Shown: positions 54,201 to 62,599, numbered from the stretch's first letter. The stretch: 64,000 bases of DNA from Crossiella equi (GCF_017876755.1 NZ_JAGIOO010000001.1:7239786-7303785); one strand, 5' to 3'. The notes: generated by a model from the sequence alone, not told the origin. Numbers and translations are program-made.

Positions 54201-54908
54201 GACGTCCTTGAAGTCCGGGTGGTCGACGTCGATGCCGCTGTCCAGCACCGCGACCGGCACGTCCTTGGCGGTGTGCCCGGCCTGCCAGGCCGCGGGCGCG
54301 CCGATCAGCGGCACGCTCTCGTGCAGCGTGTACTCCAGCGTGGCGTTGAGCCAGACCTTGCCCGCGGACCGCTGGTGGCCCTGGCTCTTGATCGCCTCCC
54401 AGGCGCGGGCGGCGGAGGCCTTCGGCGCGGACACCGCCGACAGGCCCAGCTCGGGCAGTTCGCGGGTGCGCGTGGTCGAGGCCGGTGCCTGCGGGGCGGT
54501 GCGCGAGCGAGCGGCGGGATCGCCCGCGACCAGCAGCGGCACATCGGCGCGCCTGCCGTCCTCGTACCCGGCCTCCAGCAGCAGGCTGATGTTGAACAGC
54601 CGCCCGTCCACCCGGCCCGAGCGCACGAGCGGGTCGGCGTCCAGCGGCCGCACGAACCACTGGCCGCGCTCCAGCCAGCGGCGGTACCGCGTGCCCGCGC
54701 GCTCCGGGGCGGGCTCGAACCCGGTCGGCACGCCGTCGGCGGCCACCGCGACGCGGTCCCCGGTGACCAGGGTGAGGGTGCGCTGCGGCCCGGGCGCCGG
54801 GGCCGCGGCCGGGGCCGGTTCCGGTGCCGCGGCCGCGGGCAGGCCCGTCGCGAGCAGCGCCGCCGAGAGCACGGCGACGGGTATGGATCTCTTCGCGGGA
54901 TGTCGCAT
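51249..54908 (-). CDS. Large secreted S8 family subtilisin-like peptidase
   Basis: 1219 residues. Signal peptide MRHPAKRSIPVAVLSAALLATGLPAAAA, propeptide region, then a peptidase S8 domain with Asp223 (AVLDSGIDVDHPD), His256 (IGHGTHVAST), Asn350 (VIAAGNDG) and Ser424 (NSGTSMAAPHVTG). All catalytic residues are present. Downstream are beta-sandwich-like domains, a protease-associated-like segment (DLRGKLAVLAPPPGRADEQV, near 830) and a C-terminal beta region. The architecture fits extracellular actinobacterial proteases that break down proteins outside the cell. ATG start; monocistronic. Confidence 0.92.
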   Translation of the reverse strand: MRHPAKRSIPVAVLSAALLATGLPAAAAPEPAPAAAPAPGPQRTLTLVTGDRVAVAADGVPTGFEPAPERAGTRYRRWLERGQWFVRPLDADPLVRSGRVDGRLFNISLLLEAGYEDGRRADVPLLVAGDPAARSRTAPQAPASTTRTRELPELGLSAVSAPKASAARAWEAIKSQGHQRSAGKVWLNATLEYTLHESVPLIGAPAAWQAGHTAKDVPVAVLDSGIDVDHPDFKDVLVEAKDFSNSEHGIKDTIGHGTHVASTVAGSGAAGGGKQVGVAKDARLFFGKVGDFGPTEDAVLAGMTWAAVRHRAKAVNMSFGLRQQQPDPVSEAVERLSAEYGTLFVIAAGNDGADESVGHPATVDGALAVASSTKDGKLSEFSSRGPRAGDYALKPEITAPGSDIHAAKADSAGGERYVANSGTSMAAPHVTGAAAVLAGQHPDWGAARLKAALMSTAKPLAGVSVYGQGAGVVDLARATKQAVTAEQGALSLGYFQWPHGQQPKVTKDVVYHNDSDQPVTLDLALSVVDKSGGAPDPGQFSLSAPKVTVPAKAKEKVSVTVDPNRRLGLYGGWLTATAGDTQVRTAVGAYVEEERYDLTVRVTGRDGKPANAEVTVSGLDNETHEVPEVGADGVVTVRAAKGEYLVTATHTESGPRGEDRGDPVALVQQVAPKVSLTGNTTIDADGRKAKPVRTELDDPELAVSGVELTVLHGKGSDREPGTTPHRAPYSVDTDAPVYLADLGGQAAHFRHLTHVTAVRPEVRAEVVAPTRQPLLLRRNEFSPLLTGTHELPVVDVKEGRPEDLTGKDLRGKLAVLAPPPGRADEQVKRVADAGAKAVVVVAPVHLRPTEVPLFTAAEQRLTALYELLGKGPVTVRVTGTPNSPVSYDLARASSGRMTDGALVRGRRGELSKVEVTYRKGGPYTAVRPTWRPALAGRAAAPWQESFPFRDSPPALPLGTTRTEYLTPGWWAKLDNMGDGTGRPPGGFIRHVDAAAAWYPHHGSTPRAYNAGLHAARPGPVYGAARFGDELSWQYALNSPQPGDARAPEQYSANDWDSTQGEVVLRRDGVEIGRSQHPASGYWKIPSGTSVFELTATGSRGQERYEAAWTFRATPPTGPRPERVRVLSVTPRVDLDETGTAPAGRPLPVAVRTTGGEGAVTTKLEVSVDGRTWREVPLRDDRGVLPAMGKAGDVVSLRLAAEDGTGLTARQVLHRAYVLR

Positions 54909-55347
54909 GGCGGCGATGTTTCAGATCCATCGCAGTGTGCCGGTACTCGTTGACAAAGAACTGAATTCGGAGCAGTCGAAAGTCTGGTCGCACCCTGAAA
55001 TTTCCCTGATTTCTGACGCGGAGGGTGATCAGGGTTTCCCTTGGTCAAGCGGGAGATTGTCATCCCACCGGGTAGCACGGTGGACAGGTTGCCAGGGTGG
55101 TACGGACAACCTCGTTTGTACAGCGGCCGAACGCGGGTTTCCTGCCGGTGGTGCCTGACCCGATCGGCCCATCTGCGCTGAACGAGTGACCTATCACGAA
55201 TTCGTGTGAACACACTCGACAAGGCGCTGACCTGCCGAGGACGTGACTTAGGCTCCCTGCTTGTCGGCCCAGTCCACCCCATTCTCGGAACCACAGGCAG
55301 CACTGCTGTGGTTTGTTTTGTGCTGCCTCGTGCGGCGAGGAGGAATT
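54909..55347. other. Divergent promoter region, subtilase and terpene synthase
   Basis: About 440 bp, AT-richer than its surroundings. It contains the perfect 12-bp palindrome CACGAATTCGTG at 55195-55206. No gene seen. Confidence 0.45.
55195..55206. promoter_or_regulatory. Palindrome upstream of terpene synthase
   Basis: CACGAATTCGTG, a perfect 12-bp palindrome about 140 bp before the terpene synthase start; a possible regulator site. Confidence 0.4.
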
Positions 55348-56397
55348 GTGTGCATCGCGACCAACCAGGCGGAGCAGGGCTTCGAGCTGCTGCCCTTCTT
55401 CTGCCCCGTCGAGCCCGCGATCCACCCGGCGGTGGCCGAGATCGAGGCGCGCGCGGTGGCCTGGCTGGAGCGGGCGGCCCTGCCCGGTATCGAGCACAAA
55501 CGATTGTTCGCCACGAACAGCGCGGAGTTCTTCTGCCGTTTCGCCCCCGGCGGCGTGACCCACAACGTGCTGGCGGCCTGCCTGTGGGTCTACTGGGGCT
55601 TCGCCTTCGACGACACCCGGTGTGACAGCGGCGAGCTGAGCGCGGACCCGGTGGCCTTCCTGCCGATGGCCACCGCGGTGCAGCAGGCGCTGGACAGCCC
55701 GGTGCGCACCACCTCGGCGGACCCGTACGCGGTGGCGCTCAACGACATCGGCGCCCGCTTCCGGGGCTGTGCCACCCCGGTCCAGGTGCACCGCTTCGCC
55801 CAGGCGCACCGCCGCTGGCTGCTGGCGGTGGCCTGGCAGATCGCCAACCGGGCGGAGAACCGCGTCCCGGACGTGGACGACTACCTGTTGATGCGCCTGG
55901 GCACCTGCGGCGGCCCACCGACCATGGCGATGCTGGAGATCGCCCAGGGCGAGGAGGTCCCGGCCCACGAGATGGACTCCCCGAGGGTCCGGGCCCTGAC
56001 CGACTGCGCCTGCCTGGTCGCGGCCCTGGACAACGACCTGCACTCCTACCGCAAGGAACGCCTGCTGGGCCAGACCGACCAGAACCTGGTGACGGTCCTG
56101 CAGACCGCGGGCGCGGACCTGGAATCAGCGGTCCGCCAGGCGGTGGCCATCCGGGACCGCCTGATGGTGCTCTTCCTGGCCCTGTCCGACAGCGTGCGCC
56201 GCCGGGCTTCCAGTGCGCTCAAGTCCTATGTGGACGGGCTCGCGCACGCCATCCGGGGCAACCTCGACTGGGCGCTGCGCACCCCGCGCTACCAGGTTCT
56301 CGGCAGCCCGGGCTGGTCGGAGTCCCCTGTGGACGGTCGGCTGGAACCGCTGCCCTACCCCACGGTGGCGTGGTGGTGGGGCGAGCTGCGGTCCTGA
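55348..56397 (+). CDS. Class I terpene synthase
   Basis: 349 residues from the GTG preceded by GAGGAGG (55337-55343). The frame is open further upstream, but there is no ribosome site there. The aspartate-rich motif is AFDDTRCD (DDxxxD form) near residue 88, and the NSE metal motif is NDLHSYRKE near 225, exactly ND-L-x-S-x3-E. Both bind the Mg-diphosphate of the prenyl substrate. A C-terminal PRY follows the usual RY position. Bacterial enzymes of this size cyclise farnesyl or geranyl diphosphate; the product is unpredictable. No P450 or prenyl transferase adjoins it. Confidence 0.92.
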   Translation: MCIATNQAEQGFELLPFFCPVEPAIHPAVAEIEARAVAWLERAALPGIEHKRLFATNSAEFFCRFAPGGVTHNVLAACLWVYWGFAFDDTRCDSGELSADPVAFLPMATAVQQALDSPVRTTSADPYAVALNDIGARFRGCATPVQVHRFAQAHRRWLLAVAWQIANRAENRVPDVDDYLLMRLGTCGGPPTMAMLEIAQGEEVPAHEMDSPRVRALTDCACLVAALDNDLHSYRKERLLGQTDQNLVTVLQTAGADLESAVRQAVAIRDRLMVLFLALSDSVRRRASSALKSYVDGLAHAIRGNLDWALRTPRYQVLGSPGWSESPVDGRLEPLPYPTVAWWWGELRS

Positions 56398-56460
56398 CCA
56401 CCTCCGGTGACTTGACAGACACGGGCTGCGCGCGGTTTGTTTATTGATGGGGAGGAAATC

Positions 56461-56943
56461 ATGACGACTGCTGAGGGAGCGGCGGACGCGCACGCCATCG
56501 AACAGGCGATCGCCGACCTCAACGATGCCCAGGACCGGCTGAGGTCGCACACGCTGACCAGCCGATCTCGCAGCGTGGAGGCAACGGTCAACGGCCGCGG
56601 CGATCTCTTGCGTCTGTCCATCGCCGACGGCGCCTTGCACCGCAGCGGGCACGCGTTGCGCGAGGTCGAACGGGATCTGGTGGCGGCGATCACCCAGGCG
56701 AGGACCGAGGCCTACCGACTGGAGTACCAAGCGGTGGCGGAGGTGGTCGCTCCCAGCACGGGTGAGGTGCCTTTCCTGCCACCGCCACCACCGGCCGCCG
56801 AACAGACCTCGTTGGAGGACAGCCGTTCCGCAGATCCCGCTCAGCCCTCCAGGCACGCACCGCAGCGACCGCGCCTGGTCGGCAGCGAAGCCGACGACGC
56901 CTACTTCGAGGAGTTGAACACCCGTGGTTTCCTCGACGAATGA
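56461..56943 (+). CDS. YbaB/EbfC-like protein 1
   Basis: 160 residues from the ATG behind GGGGAGGAA. Helical YbaB core with RSRSVEATVNGRGDLLRLSIADGAL and ALREVERDLVAAITQARTEA. A Pro-rich, acidic tail (LPPPPPAAEQTS) follows. In actinobacteria, YbaB-like proteins often head type VII secretion (ESX) cassettes, where their function is unclear. First of six genes in a tight operon; the next start lies inside its last 20 bases. Confidence 0.8.
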   Translation: MTTAEGAADAHAIEQAIADLNDAQDRLRSHTLTSRSRSVEATVNGRGDLLRLSIADGALHRSGHALREVERDLVAAITQARTEAYRLEYQAVAEVVAPSTGEVPFLPPPPPAAEQTSLEDSRSADPAQPSRHAPQRPRLVGSEADDAYFEELNTRGFLDE

Positions 56944-57226
56944 GCTGGAGCACCGGGTCGCTGAGCTCGACGGCAAGTACGAGGCTTTCCTCGGCCACCT
57001 CCGACAGATCGGCACTGAGCCGGTGGTCGTGGACATGGACGGTTGCGGCGCGGTGCACGTCGACGCGGCGGGCAGGCTGCTGACCGTGCAACTGGGCGAG
57101 CGAGCACGCATGCTCAGCGAAGAGGCGCTGGCCACCCGACTCGTGGCCGCCGTGCACGAGGCGGAACGTCGTGCCCGGCAGCGAATCCACGACGCGCGCA
57201 TCTCCTACGTGGACTCGGTGCGGTGA
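56924..57226 (+). CDS. YbaB/EbfC-like protein 2
   Basis: 100 residues from a GTG that overlaps the previous gene by 20 bp. Shares the YbaB pattern with its neighbour (HVDAAGRLLTVQLGERARML, EEALATRLVAAVHEAERRAR), but has no tail and is shorter. Two adjacent YbaB-like genes suggest a heterodimer. Its stop overlaps the next ATG. Confidence 0.75.
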   Translation: MVSSTNELEHRVAELDGKYEAFLGHLRQIGTEPVVVDMDGCGAVHVDAAGRLLTVQLGERARMLSEEALATRLVAAVHEAERRARQRIHDARISYVDSVR

Positions 57227-57657
57227 TGGAGTTCCTCATCAACCCGCACAACCCTGAACAGGTCGAGGCGAGGGAACGTGCCCACCGCCCCGGCACCTAC
57301 CACGTGGTGCCCCGCGAGCTGTACCTGGCGGCACAGGAACTCGAGGACACGGCACAGGAGATCGACCGGATGGCCACCGGGCTGGCCGAGACCTATCTCG
57401 CGTCGTTCCAGATGGGCATCATCGGCGAGAAGACCCATGCACGGGAGAAGTACAACCAGAGTGTGGACAAGGTGCTCGCCAAGCTGCGCCTGCTGGTGCA
57501 GGCGGGCAACGAAGGCGCTCGGATCATGCACTCGGTCGCCGCGCACTACGTAGCCGTCGATGACCAGGAGTACGCCAACTTCGGGCACCTGGACCCGGGC
57601 AGGCTCGCTCCGCCAGGGTCACACCCACCGCCACCGTCCGAGGACCTCCACTACTGA
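57226..57657 (+). CDS. ESX-associated target-like protein
   Basis: 143 residues. A polar start, MEFLINPHNPEQVEARERA, is followed by a helical pair, LYLAAQELEDTAQEIDRMAT and KYNQSVDKVLAKLRLLVQAG, of the size expected for type VII (EspC/WXG-like) partners. Pro-rich tail. No signal peptide. Lies between YbaB-like and WXG100-like genes, so a substrate or chaperone role in ESX-type secretion is likely. Confidence 0.65.
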   Translation: MEFLINPHNPEQVEARERAHRPGTYHVVPRELYLAAQELEDTAQEIDRMATGLAETYLASFQMGIIGEKTHAREKYNQSVDKVLAKLRLLVQAGNEGARIMHSVAAHYVAVDDQEYANFGHLDPGRLAPPGSHPPPPSEDLHY

Positions 57658-57687
57658 TCCGTTCCCGGACACACCGATGAGGAAGCC

Positions 57688-58377
57688 ATGGAAGCAGCGC
57701 CCTACCCCACGGCTCAGGACGCCGAGATCCGGAAGTGGGCGGAGCGGCTCAGCAAGCCGGACGTGATCTCCTTGCTGGACACCGCCCGGAAGATGGTGAT
57801 CGGTGAGGTCATGTCGCTCGACCGGCTCGGTGACAAGTGGTCACCGAACGCGAGAGAGCGGCTCTCGACCATCAACACGCGCCTGAAGACGCGGCAGAGC
57901 ACAGTGGACAACGTGTGGTCCGGCGATGCCGCTGAGGCGTACAAGGCTTGGGTGGGGGGCTATGCCGAGGGCATCAAGGGGTTCAAGAGCGCCTTCGAGT
58001 CGGCACGTGAGGCCCTGCACCAGTTCCGGACCGACATCGTGGGCATCTACGGCGAGGTGATCGCGCTGATCGGGCGCATCGCGGGCGAGCTCGCCGCCGC
58101 GACCGGCTCCATCGTCGGCGGAGCCATCGGAGGCGTCGCCGGTGGCCCGATCGGCATGCTGATCGGCGCGCTCACCGCCGGGCAGGTGGAGGCATACCGC
58201 CTGTTGGGCGTGTTCGTCAGCGAATGCGGGGCGATGATCAATCTCGCTCTGCGGAAGGCCGAGGACTTCAAGAACACCGCTGCCAAGCTCGCCAGCAGCG
58301 TCGCCGAACTGGAGAACGTCGTGCCCATGCAGGCGAGGGTCGGCAACCAGAAGGACTGGAAGGTGCGGCCGAGATGA
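57688..58377 (+). CDS. WXG100-like protein with Gly-rich membrane-active segment
   Basis: 229 residues. N-terminal helical hairpin with the WXG variant NVWSGDAAEAYKAWVGGY near residue 75, long helices, then a Gly/Ala-rich hydrophobic region (AAATGSIVGGAIGGVAGGPI, near 145-165) that could insert into a membrane, and a C-terminal helix. This is typical of larger type VII secreted proteins rather than the 100-residue EsxA type. Overlaps the lipoprotein start (ATGA). Confidence 0.78.
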   Translation: MEAAPYPTAQDAEIRKWAERLSKPDVISLLDTARKMVIGEVMSLDRLGDKWSPNARERLSTINTRLKTRQSTVDNVWSGDAAEAYKAWVGGYAEGIKGFKSAFESAREALHQFRTDIVGIYGEVIALIGRIAGELAAATGSIVGGAIGGVAGGPIGMLIGALTAGQVEAYRLLGVFVSECGAMINLALRKAEDFKNTAAKLASSVAELENVVPMQARVGNQKDWKVRPR

Positions 58378-59327
58378 CCCGGCGCCTGGTACTGCCGCTG
58401 CTGGTCCTGGTCGCGGTGGCGGGCTGCGGCCCGGCGCTGCCCGGCACGCCGAAGCCCGCGGGCTCCGCGCCGACCTCGTGGCCGACCAACGGCGGGGTGC
58501 TCGTCCGCCCGACCCCGCTGCCACCCGCGCGGTTGCTCGGCTACCTGCCCGAGGTCTCCCGGGGACATGTGCTGTGCAACGCCGTCGGTGCCGCCTGGCC
58601 CGGACTGCTCGGCGGGGAGGCGAAGCTGGAGGCGTGGACGGAGGAGAGGTGCCACGCGGTGTCCGCCGGGTTCGACGTGGCCGTCGAGCTGACCGGGGAC
58701 CGCGTGGTGGCTGACCGGGACATCGCCGGACACCGGGCGGAGGTGGGGCCCGACGGCACCCAGGCGCGCGTGGAGCTGGTGGCCCCGGCCGAGGCGAAGC
58801 GGTACCCGGACCTGGCGCCCACCCTGGCCGTCACCGTGAAGACGCGGGCCAGGGCGGCCGACGGGGTCGCGGTGGCGGTGGCCGAGGCGCTCCTGCGTGG
58901 TCTACCGGCCGCGGCCGGCACGTTGCCGGAGGTCGACGACAAGGGTGAGCTGACCCGGGTGGCGGCCCGGGAACCGTTGCCGGGGTTCGGGATCGCGGAT
59001 CAGCCGCTGCCGGTGGTGTCCGAGCAGCTGTGCACGGTGCTGGCCGCCGAGCTGGCTTCGCCGCCGCCACCGGTGCGCGTGCGGGCCACCGGGCACTGCG
59101 AGGTGCGGGGGCCCGGGTACACCGTCGTGGCCAGCCTGGCGGCCGAGCGCGAGGGCGCCTTCGACACCGGTGTCGGCGGGCGGCCCGCGCGCCGTGACGG
59201 CAGTGGTGCGGTGGTGGTGCGGCTGCGGGACGGCTCACCGCAGGTGCTCACCCTGCGCACCTTGGGCGCCGCGCCGGGGCAGGCGCCGGACTGGGGCCGG
59301 ATCGTGTCCCGGGTTTCCGGGGGCTGA
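58374..59327 (+). CDS. Lipoprotein 1 of the ESX-type cassette
   Basis: 317 residues. Signal MTRRLVLPLLVLVAVAGC with lipobox VAGC. The mature part has LLGYLPEVSRGHVLCNAVG, CHAVSAGFDVAV and FGIADQPLPVVSEQLCTVLA, and three or more Cys. It is clearly homologous to the next protein. Start overlaps the WXG100-like stop (ATGA), so it belongs to the operon. Family not recognised. Confidence 0.75.
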   Translation: MTRRLVLPLLVLVAVAGCGPALPGTPKPAGSAPTSWPTNGGVLVRPTPLPPARLLGYLPEVSRGHVLCNAVGAAWPGLLGGEAKLEAWTEERCHAVSAGFDVAVELTGDRVVADRDIAGHRAEVGPDGTQARVELVAPAEAKRYPDLAPTLAVTVKTRARAADGVAVAVAEALLRGLPAAAGTLPEVDDKGELTRVAAREPLPGFGIADQPLPVVSEQLCTVLAAELASPPPPVRVRATGHCEVRGPGYTVVASLAAEREGAFDTGVGGRPARRDGSGAVVVRLRDGSPQVLTLRTLGAAPGQAPDWGRIVSRVSGG

Positions 59328-59352
59328 CCGGAGGCCCTGGAACACTGGGGTG

Positions 59353-60306
59353 ATGCGCACCCGATGGAGCACCCTCCTGGCCGTGTTGCTGCTCGGGGCC
59401 TGCGGCGCGGAGCCCGCACCGGCACCGCCCGCGCCGTCGCTGCCCGAGCAGTGGCCGACGGCCCAGGGGACCGGGGTGCGGGAGGTGCCGCTGCCCGGGG
59501 GACAGCTGCTCGGGTACGTGCCGGAGCTGGCCTCCGGGCACGTGCTGTGCGCCGCCGTGGCCGACTGGCCCGCCGTGGTGCGCGGGGAGCACCGGGCCGA
59601 GGTGTTCCTCACCGACCAGTGCCACGTGGTCTCCGCCCGGTACGAGCTCACCGCGCGCCTGTCCCACGACGCGGTGCCCGGCAGCGACACCGTGGCCGGG
59701 CGCCGGGCGCGCACCGACCGCCAGCACGCCTCCACCGACCTGGACGTCGAGCTCGCCGCGGAGGAACAGGCCCGCGCCTACCCCGGGTACCGGCCCACGC
59801 TCAGCGTCACCGTCAAGCTGCGCGAGCCCGGGGCCGAGGACACCGGCGGGGTGACCGCCGCGATCGCCAAGGCCGCCGCCGAGGCCATGCTCGCCCGCGC
59901 CGCGGGGGAGGGGCCGCCGCTGCCGCCGCTCACCGAGCGCGGGGAGCTGGCCCAGGTGACACCGACGCCGCCGCTGGCCGGGTTCGGGGTGGCCGACCAG
60001 CCGCTGCCCGTCGCGGCCGCCCAGCTGTGCACGCTGCTCGCCGAGGCCGTCGGGGCCGACCCGGCGCGCGCGGTGGCCTTCCCCAACGGCCGGTGTTCGG
60101 TACGCGGACGGGCGGAGACCGTCGAGGCCGAGCTCACCCAGGCCGGGCGCGACCCCGGTTACACCGAGACCGTGGCCGGGCGACCGGTCCGGCGGGACCC
60201 GGAGCGGACCTGGGTGGGACTGCGCGACGGTTCACCCCAACAGGTGGCCTTGTTGGGCAGGTTCGACCGGTTGGACGAACTCGTGGCGCGGCTCGTGGGC
60301 CGTTAA
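59353..60306 (+). CDS. Lipoprotein 2, paralogue of the previous one
   Basis: 317 residues. Lipobox LGAC at MRTRWSTLLAVLLLGAC. LLGYVPELASGHVLCAAVA, CHVVSARYELTA and FGVADQPLPVAAAQLCTLLA align with the preceding lipoprotein along the whole length. The repeated Cys positions imply conserved disulfides. 25 bp after its partner. Likely a tandem duplication; role unknown, perhaps an envelope partner of the secreted WXG100-like protein. Confidence 0.75.
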   Translation: MRTRWSTLLAVLLLGACGAEPAPAPPAPSLPEQWPTAQGTGVREVPLPGGQLLGYVPELASGHVLCAAVADWPAVVRGEHRAEVFLTDQCHVVSARYELTARLSHDAVPGSDTVAGRRARTDRQHASTDLDVELAAEEQARAYPGYRPTLSVTVKLREPGAEDTGGVTAAIAKAAAEAMLARAAGEGPPLPPLTERGELAQVTPTPPLAGFGVADQPLPVAAAQLCTLLAEAVGADPARAVAFPNGRCSVRGRAETVEAELTQAGRDPGYTETVAGRPVRRDPERTWVGLRDGSPQQVALLGRFDRLDELVARLVGR

Positions 60307-61292
60307 CGGGGCGCGGTCACCAGCAGCTCACCCACCCGGGTGCGCGCGTACCGGACCTGGCGCCCCTGCCGGTGCCCGTGCACCAGCCCGGCCGCGGCCA
60401 GCGCGCCCAGGTGTTGCGAGACACCCCCGGCGGTCAGGCCGGTGCGGCGGGCCAGCTCCGTGGTGGACAGCGGGTCGCCCAGTGCCAGCAGCAGCGTGGC
60501 CCGGGACCGCCCCAGCACCCCGGCCAGGGCCTCCGGCGGGCAGCGCTCCTCCCGGTGGTCCCACAGCGTCGCGATGCCCCTCGGCGGGTAGAACAGCGTC
60601 GGCTGCCAGCCGTCCTCCACCATGGTCAGCGCGTCCGGCCAGGTGAACACCGACGGCACCAGCAGCAGGCCGTCGCCGCCCACGTGGCGGGAGTGCAGGC
60701 AGCACCGCCGGTCCACCCGCAGCACCCCGTCGGACCAGCTGACGTGCGGGTGCAGGTCCCGGAACAGCAGGTCGTGCCCGCCCTCGGTGAGCCGCTTGGC
60801 CCGGAAGTGCACCTCGCCCTCCAGCAGCGCGGTCAGCCGCGGCCAGTACGGCTCCACCGCCAGCTCCCAGTACGCCCGCACCACCTCGACCAGCCGGTGC
60901 AGCCGCGACGGGTCGGCGTGCAGCTGTTCGGCGAAGGAGCCCCTCGGGTACTTGTCGGCGAAGAACTCCAGGTCGTGGCGCACCAGCGCGGCCGGGGTGC
61001 GGGCCAGCTCCGCCAGCTCGGCCGCGAAATCCGGCAGGGGGGTGCTCGGCGGCGGGGTGAGGAAGTCCGGGAAGCCCTGCCGCGGGCCGGGCACCAGGTC
61101 GGCCAGCGGGGCGAGGTCCAGGCCCGAGGCGGCCAGCCGCGCCCGCGTCTCCCGCAGCCACGGCAGGTGCAGCGCGTGCTCGCCCGGGGTCTTGAGCACC
61201 CGGATGCTCACCACCGTCTCCCACAGCGGCGAGAAGGCGAACCGGGTGCGCGCCAGGTCGTCGACGGAGAACGACAAGGCCAGCTCAGGCAT
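60303..61292 (-). CDS. ArsR-type regulator with large N-terminal domain
   Basis: 329 residues. An N-terminal DUF5937-type region (LSFSVDDLARTRFAFSPLWE, about 1-200), then a winged-helix HTH at the C-terminus: LGDPLSTTELARRTGLTAGGVSQHLGALAAAGLVHGHRQGRQVRY. It is transcribed away from the MFS exporter, with a perfect palindrome in between. It probably represses both. Ligand unknown; no metal-binding Cys motif visible. Confidence 0.85.
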   Translation of the reverse strand: MPELALSFSVDDLARTRFAFSPLWETVVSIRVLKTPGEHALHLPWLRETRARLAASGLDLAPLADLVPGPRQGFPDFLTPPPSTPLPDFAAELAELARTPAALVRHDLEFFADKYPRGSFAEQLHADPSRLHRLVEVVRAYWELAVEPYWPRLTALLEGEVHFRAKRLTEGGHDLLFRDLHPHVSWSDGVLRVDRRCCLHSRHVGGDGLLLVPSVFTWPDALTMVEDGWQPTLFYPPRGIATLWDHREERCPPEALAGVLGRSRATLLLALGDPLSTTELARRTGLTAGGVSQHLGALAAAGLVHGHRQGRQVRYARTRVGELLVTAPR

Positions 61293-61306
61293 GCTCCCAC
61301 CCCCAG

Positions 61307-61326
61307 GATTTAGTCCACTCTAAATC
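61307..61326. promoter_or_regulatory. Operator between ArsR-type regulator and MFS exporter
   Basis: GATTTAG and CTAAATC, perfect 7-bp arms with a 6-bp spacer, midway between the two divergent starts. Confidence 0.7.
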
Positions 61327-61358
61327 ATTCCGGGGACCGGTGGCGCCGGCCGCACGCT

Positions 61359-62582
61359 GTGTCCGTGACCGCCGAGACCACCCTCACCCGCCCCGCCCCG
61401 GGGCCCTTCGCCGGGCTGCCCCGCCCGTTCTGGATCCTGTTCTACGGCACCCTCGTCAACCGCGTCGGCGGTGTGGTGTCCGGCTTCCTCGTCCTCTACC
61501 TCACCGCCGCCGGCATCCCCCTGGAGCAGATCGGCCTGGTGCTGGCGGCCAAGGGGGTGGGCTCGCTGCTCAGCCAGCCCATCGGCGGCGTGCTCAGCGA
61601 CCGCGTCGGCCGCCGGTTCACCCTGGTGCTCGGCCTGGTCGCGAGTGCGGTGTGCCTGGCGCTGCTCGGTGCCGCGCGCGGGCTGCCGCTGCTGTTCTCC
61701 GCCGCCTTCCTGCACGGCGTGGCCGCCGACATCTACCGGCCCGCCTCGGCCGCGCTGATCAGCGACGTGGTCGAGCGCCCGCTGCTCACCCGCGCCTACG
61801 GCCTGCTGTTCTGGGCGATCAACCTCGGTTTCGCGGTGGCCAACGTGATGGCGGGCTTCCTCGCTGAGTCCGGCTACTGGCTGCTGTTCGCGATCAACGT
61901 CACCGGCTGCGCCGCCTTCGCGCTCATCGTCGCCCTCGGCATCCCCGCCGACGCCGGACACCCGGCGAAGTCCACAGTGGACGCACCGAGGTTCGGGGTG
62001 CGCGAGCTGCTGGCCGACCGGCTGCTGCTCGTGCTCGTCCTGCTGGTGCTGCTGCACTCCACCGTGCTGGTCCAGGTCGAGGTGCTGCTGCCGGTCGCGG
62101 TGCGCGAGGCCGGACTGGGTGCCGGGGTCTACGGCATGATCGTCGCGGTCAACGGCGTGGTCATCGTGCTGCTCCAGCCCCTGGCCGGTTCCTGGGTGGC
62201 CCGCTTCGACCGCATGCGGGTGCTCGCCCTGGCCTGGCTCGTCGTCGGCGTGGGCATGGCCGCGACCGGGCTGGCCGGCACACCGGTGGAGTACGGCGTC
62301 ACGGTCCTGGTCTGGACGCTCGGCGAGATCCTGATGGCCGGGTTGCTCGGCTCGCTGGCCGCCGACCTCGCCCCGGTCACCGCGCGGGGCCGCTACCAGG
62401 CCGCGATCGGCTGGGGCTTCAGCGCCGCCGCGTTCACCGGACCGCTGCTCGGCACCTGGGCCTACCAGCACGGCGGCCCGGCCGCGGCCTGGTCCGGCTG
62501 CCTCGTGCTGGGTGTGCTCGGCGCGGTGGGCGCGCTCGCGATCGGCCCGGCCGTGCGGCGGCGGATTTATACGCGTTATTAA
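61359..62582 (+). CDS. MFS exporter
   Basis: 407 residues with 12 predicted helices. The loop 2-3 motif GGVLSDRVGRRFTL (GxxxDRxGRR) marks the major facilitator family, and the overall pattern resembles MdtH-like drug exporters: FWAINLGFAVANVMAGFL, GEILMAGLLGSLAADLAP. GTG start; another GTG lies 6 nt later. Divergent from the ArsR-type gene, whose ligand may be its substrate. Confidence 0.88.
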   Translation: MSVTAETTLTRPAPGPFAGLPRPFWILFYGTLVNRVGGVVSGFLVLYLTAAGIPLEQIGLVLAAKGVGSLLSQPIGGVLSDRVGRRFTLVLGLVASAVCLALLGAARGLPLLFSAAFLHGVAADIYRPASAALISDVVERPLLTRAYGLLFWAINLGFAVANVMAGFLAESGYWLLFAINVTGCAAFALIVALGIPADAGHPAKSTVDAPRFGVRELLADRLLLVLVLLVLLHSTVLVQVEVLLPVAVREAGLGAGVYGMIVAVNGVVIVLLQPLAGSWVARFDRMRVLALAWLVVGVGMAATGLAGTPVEYGVTVLVWTLGEILMAGLLGSLAADLAPVTARGRYQAAIGWGFSAAAFTGPLLGTWAYQHGGPAAAWSGCLVLGVLGAVGALAIGPAVRRRIYTRY

Positions 62583-62583
62583 C

Positions 62584-62599
62584 TTCACGAGTTTGTGAA
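62584..62599. promoter_or_regulatory. TTCAC-N6-GTGAA repeat before the P450 gene
   Basis: A 5-bp inverted repeat with 6-bp spacer in a short AT-rich stretch, 20 bp before the P450 start. It may mark a promoter independent of the MFS gene. Confidence 0.45.
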
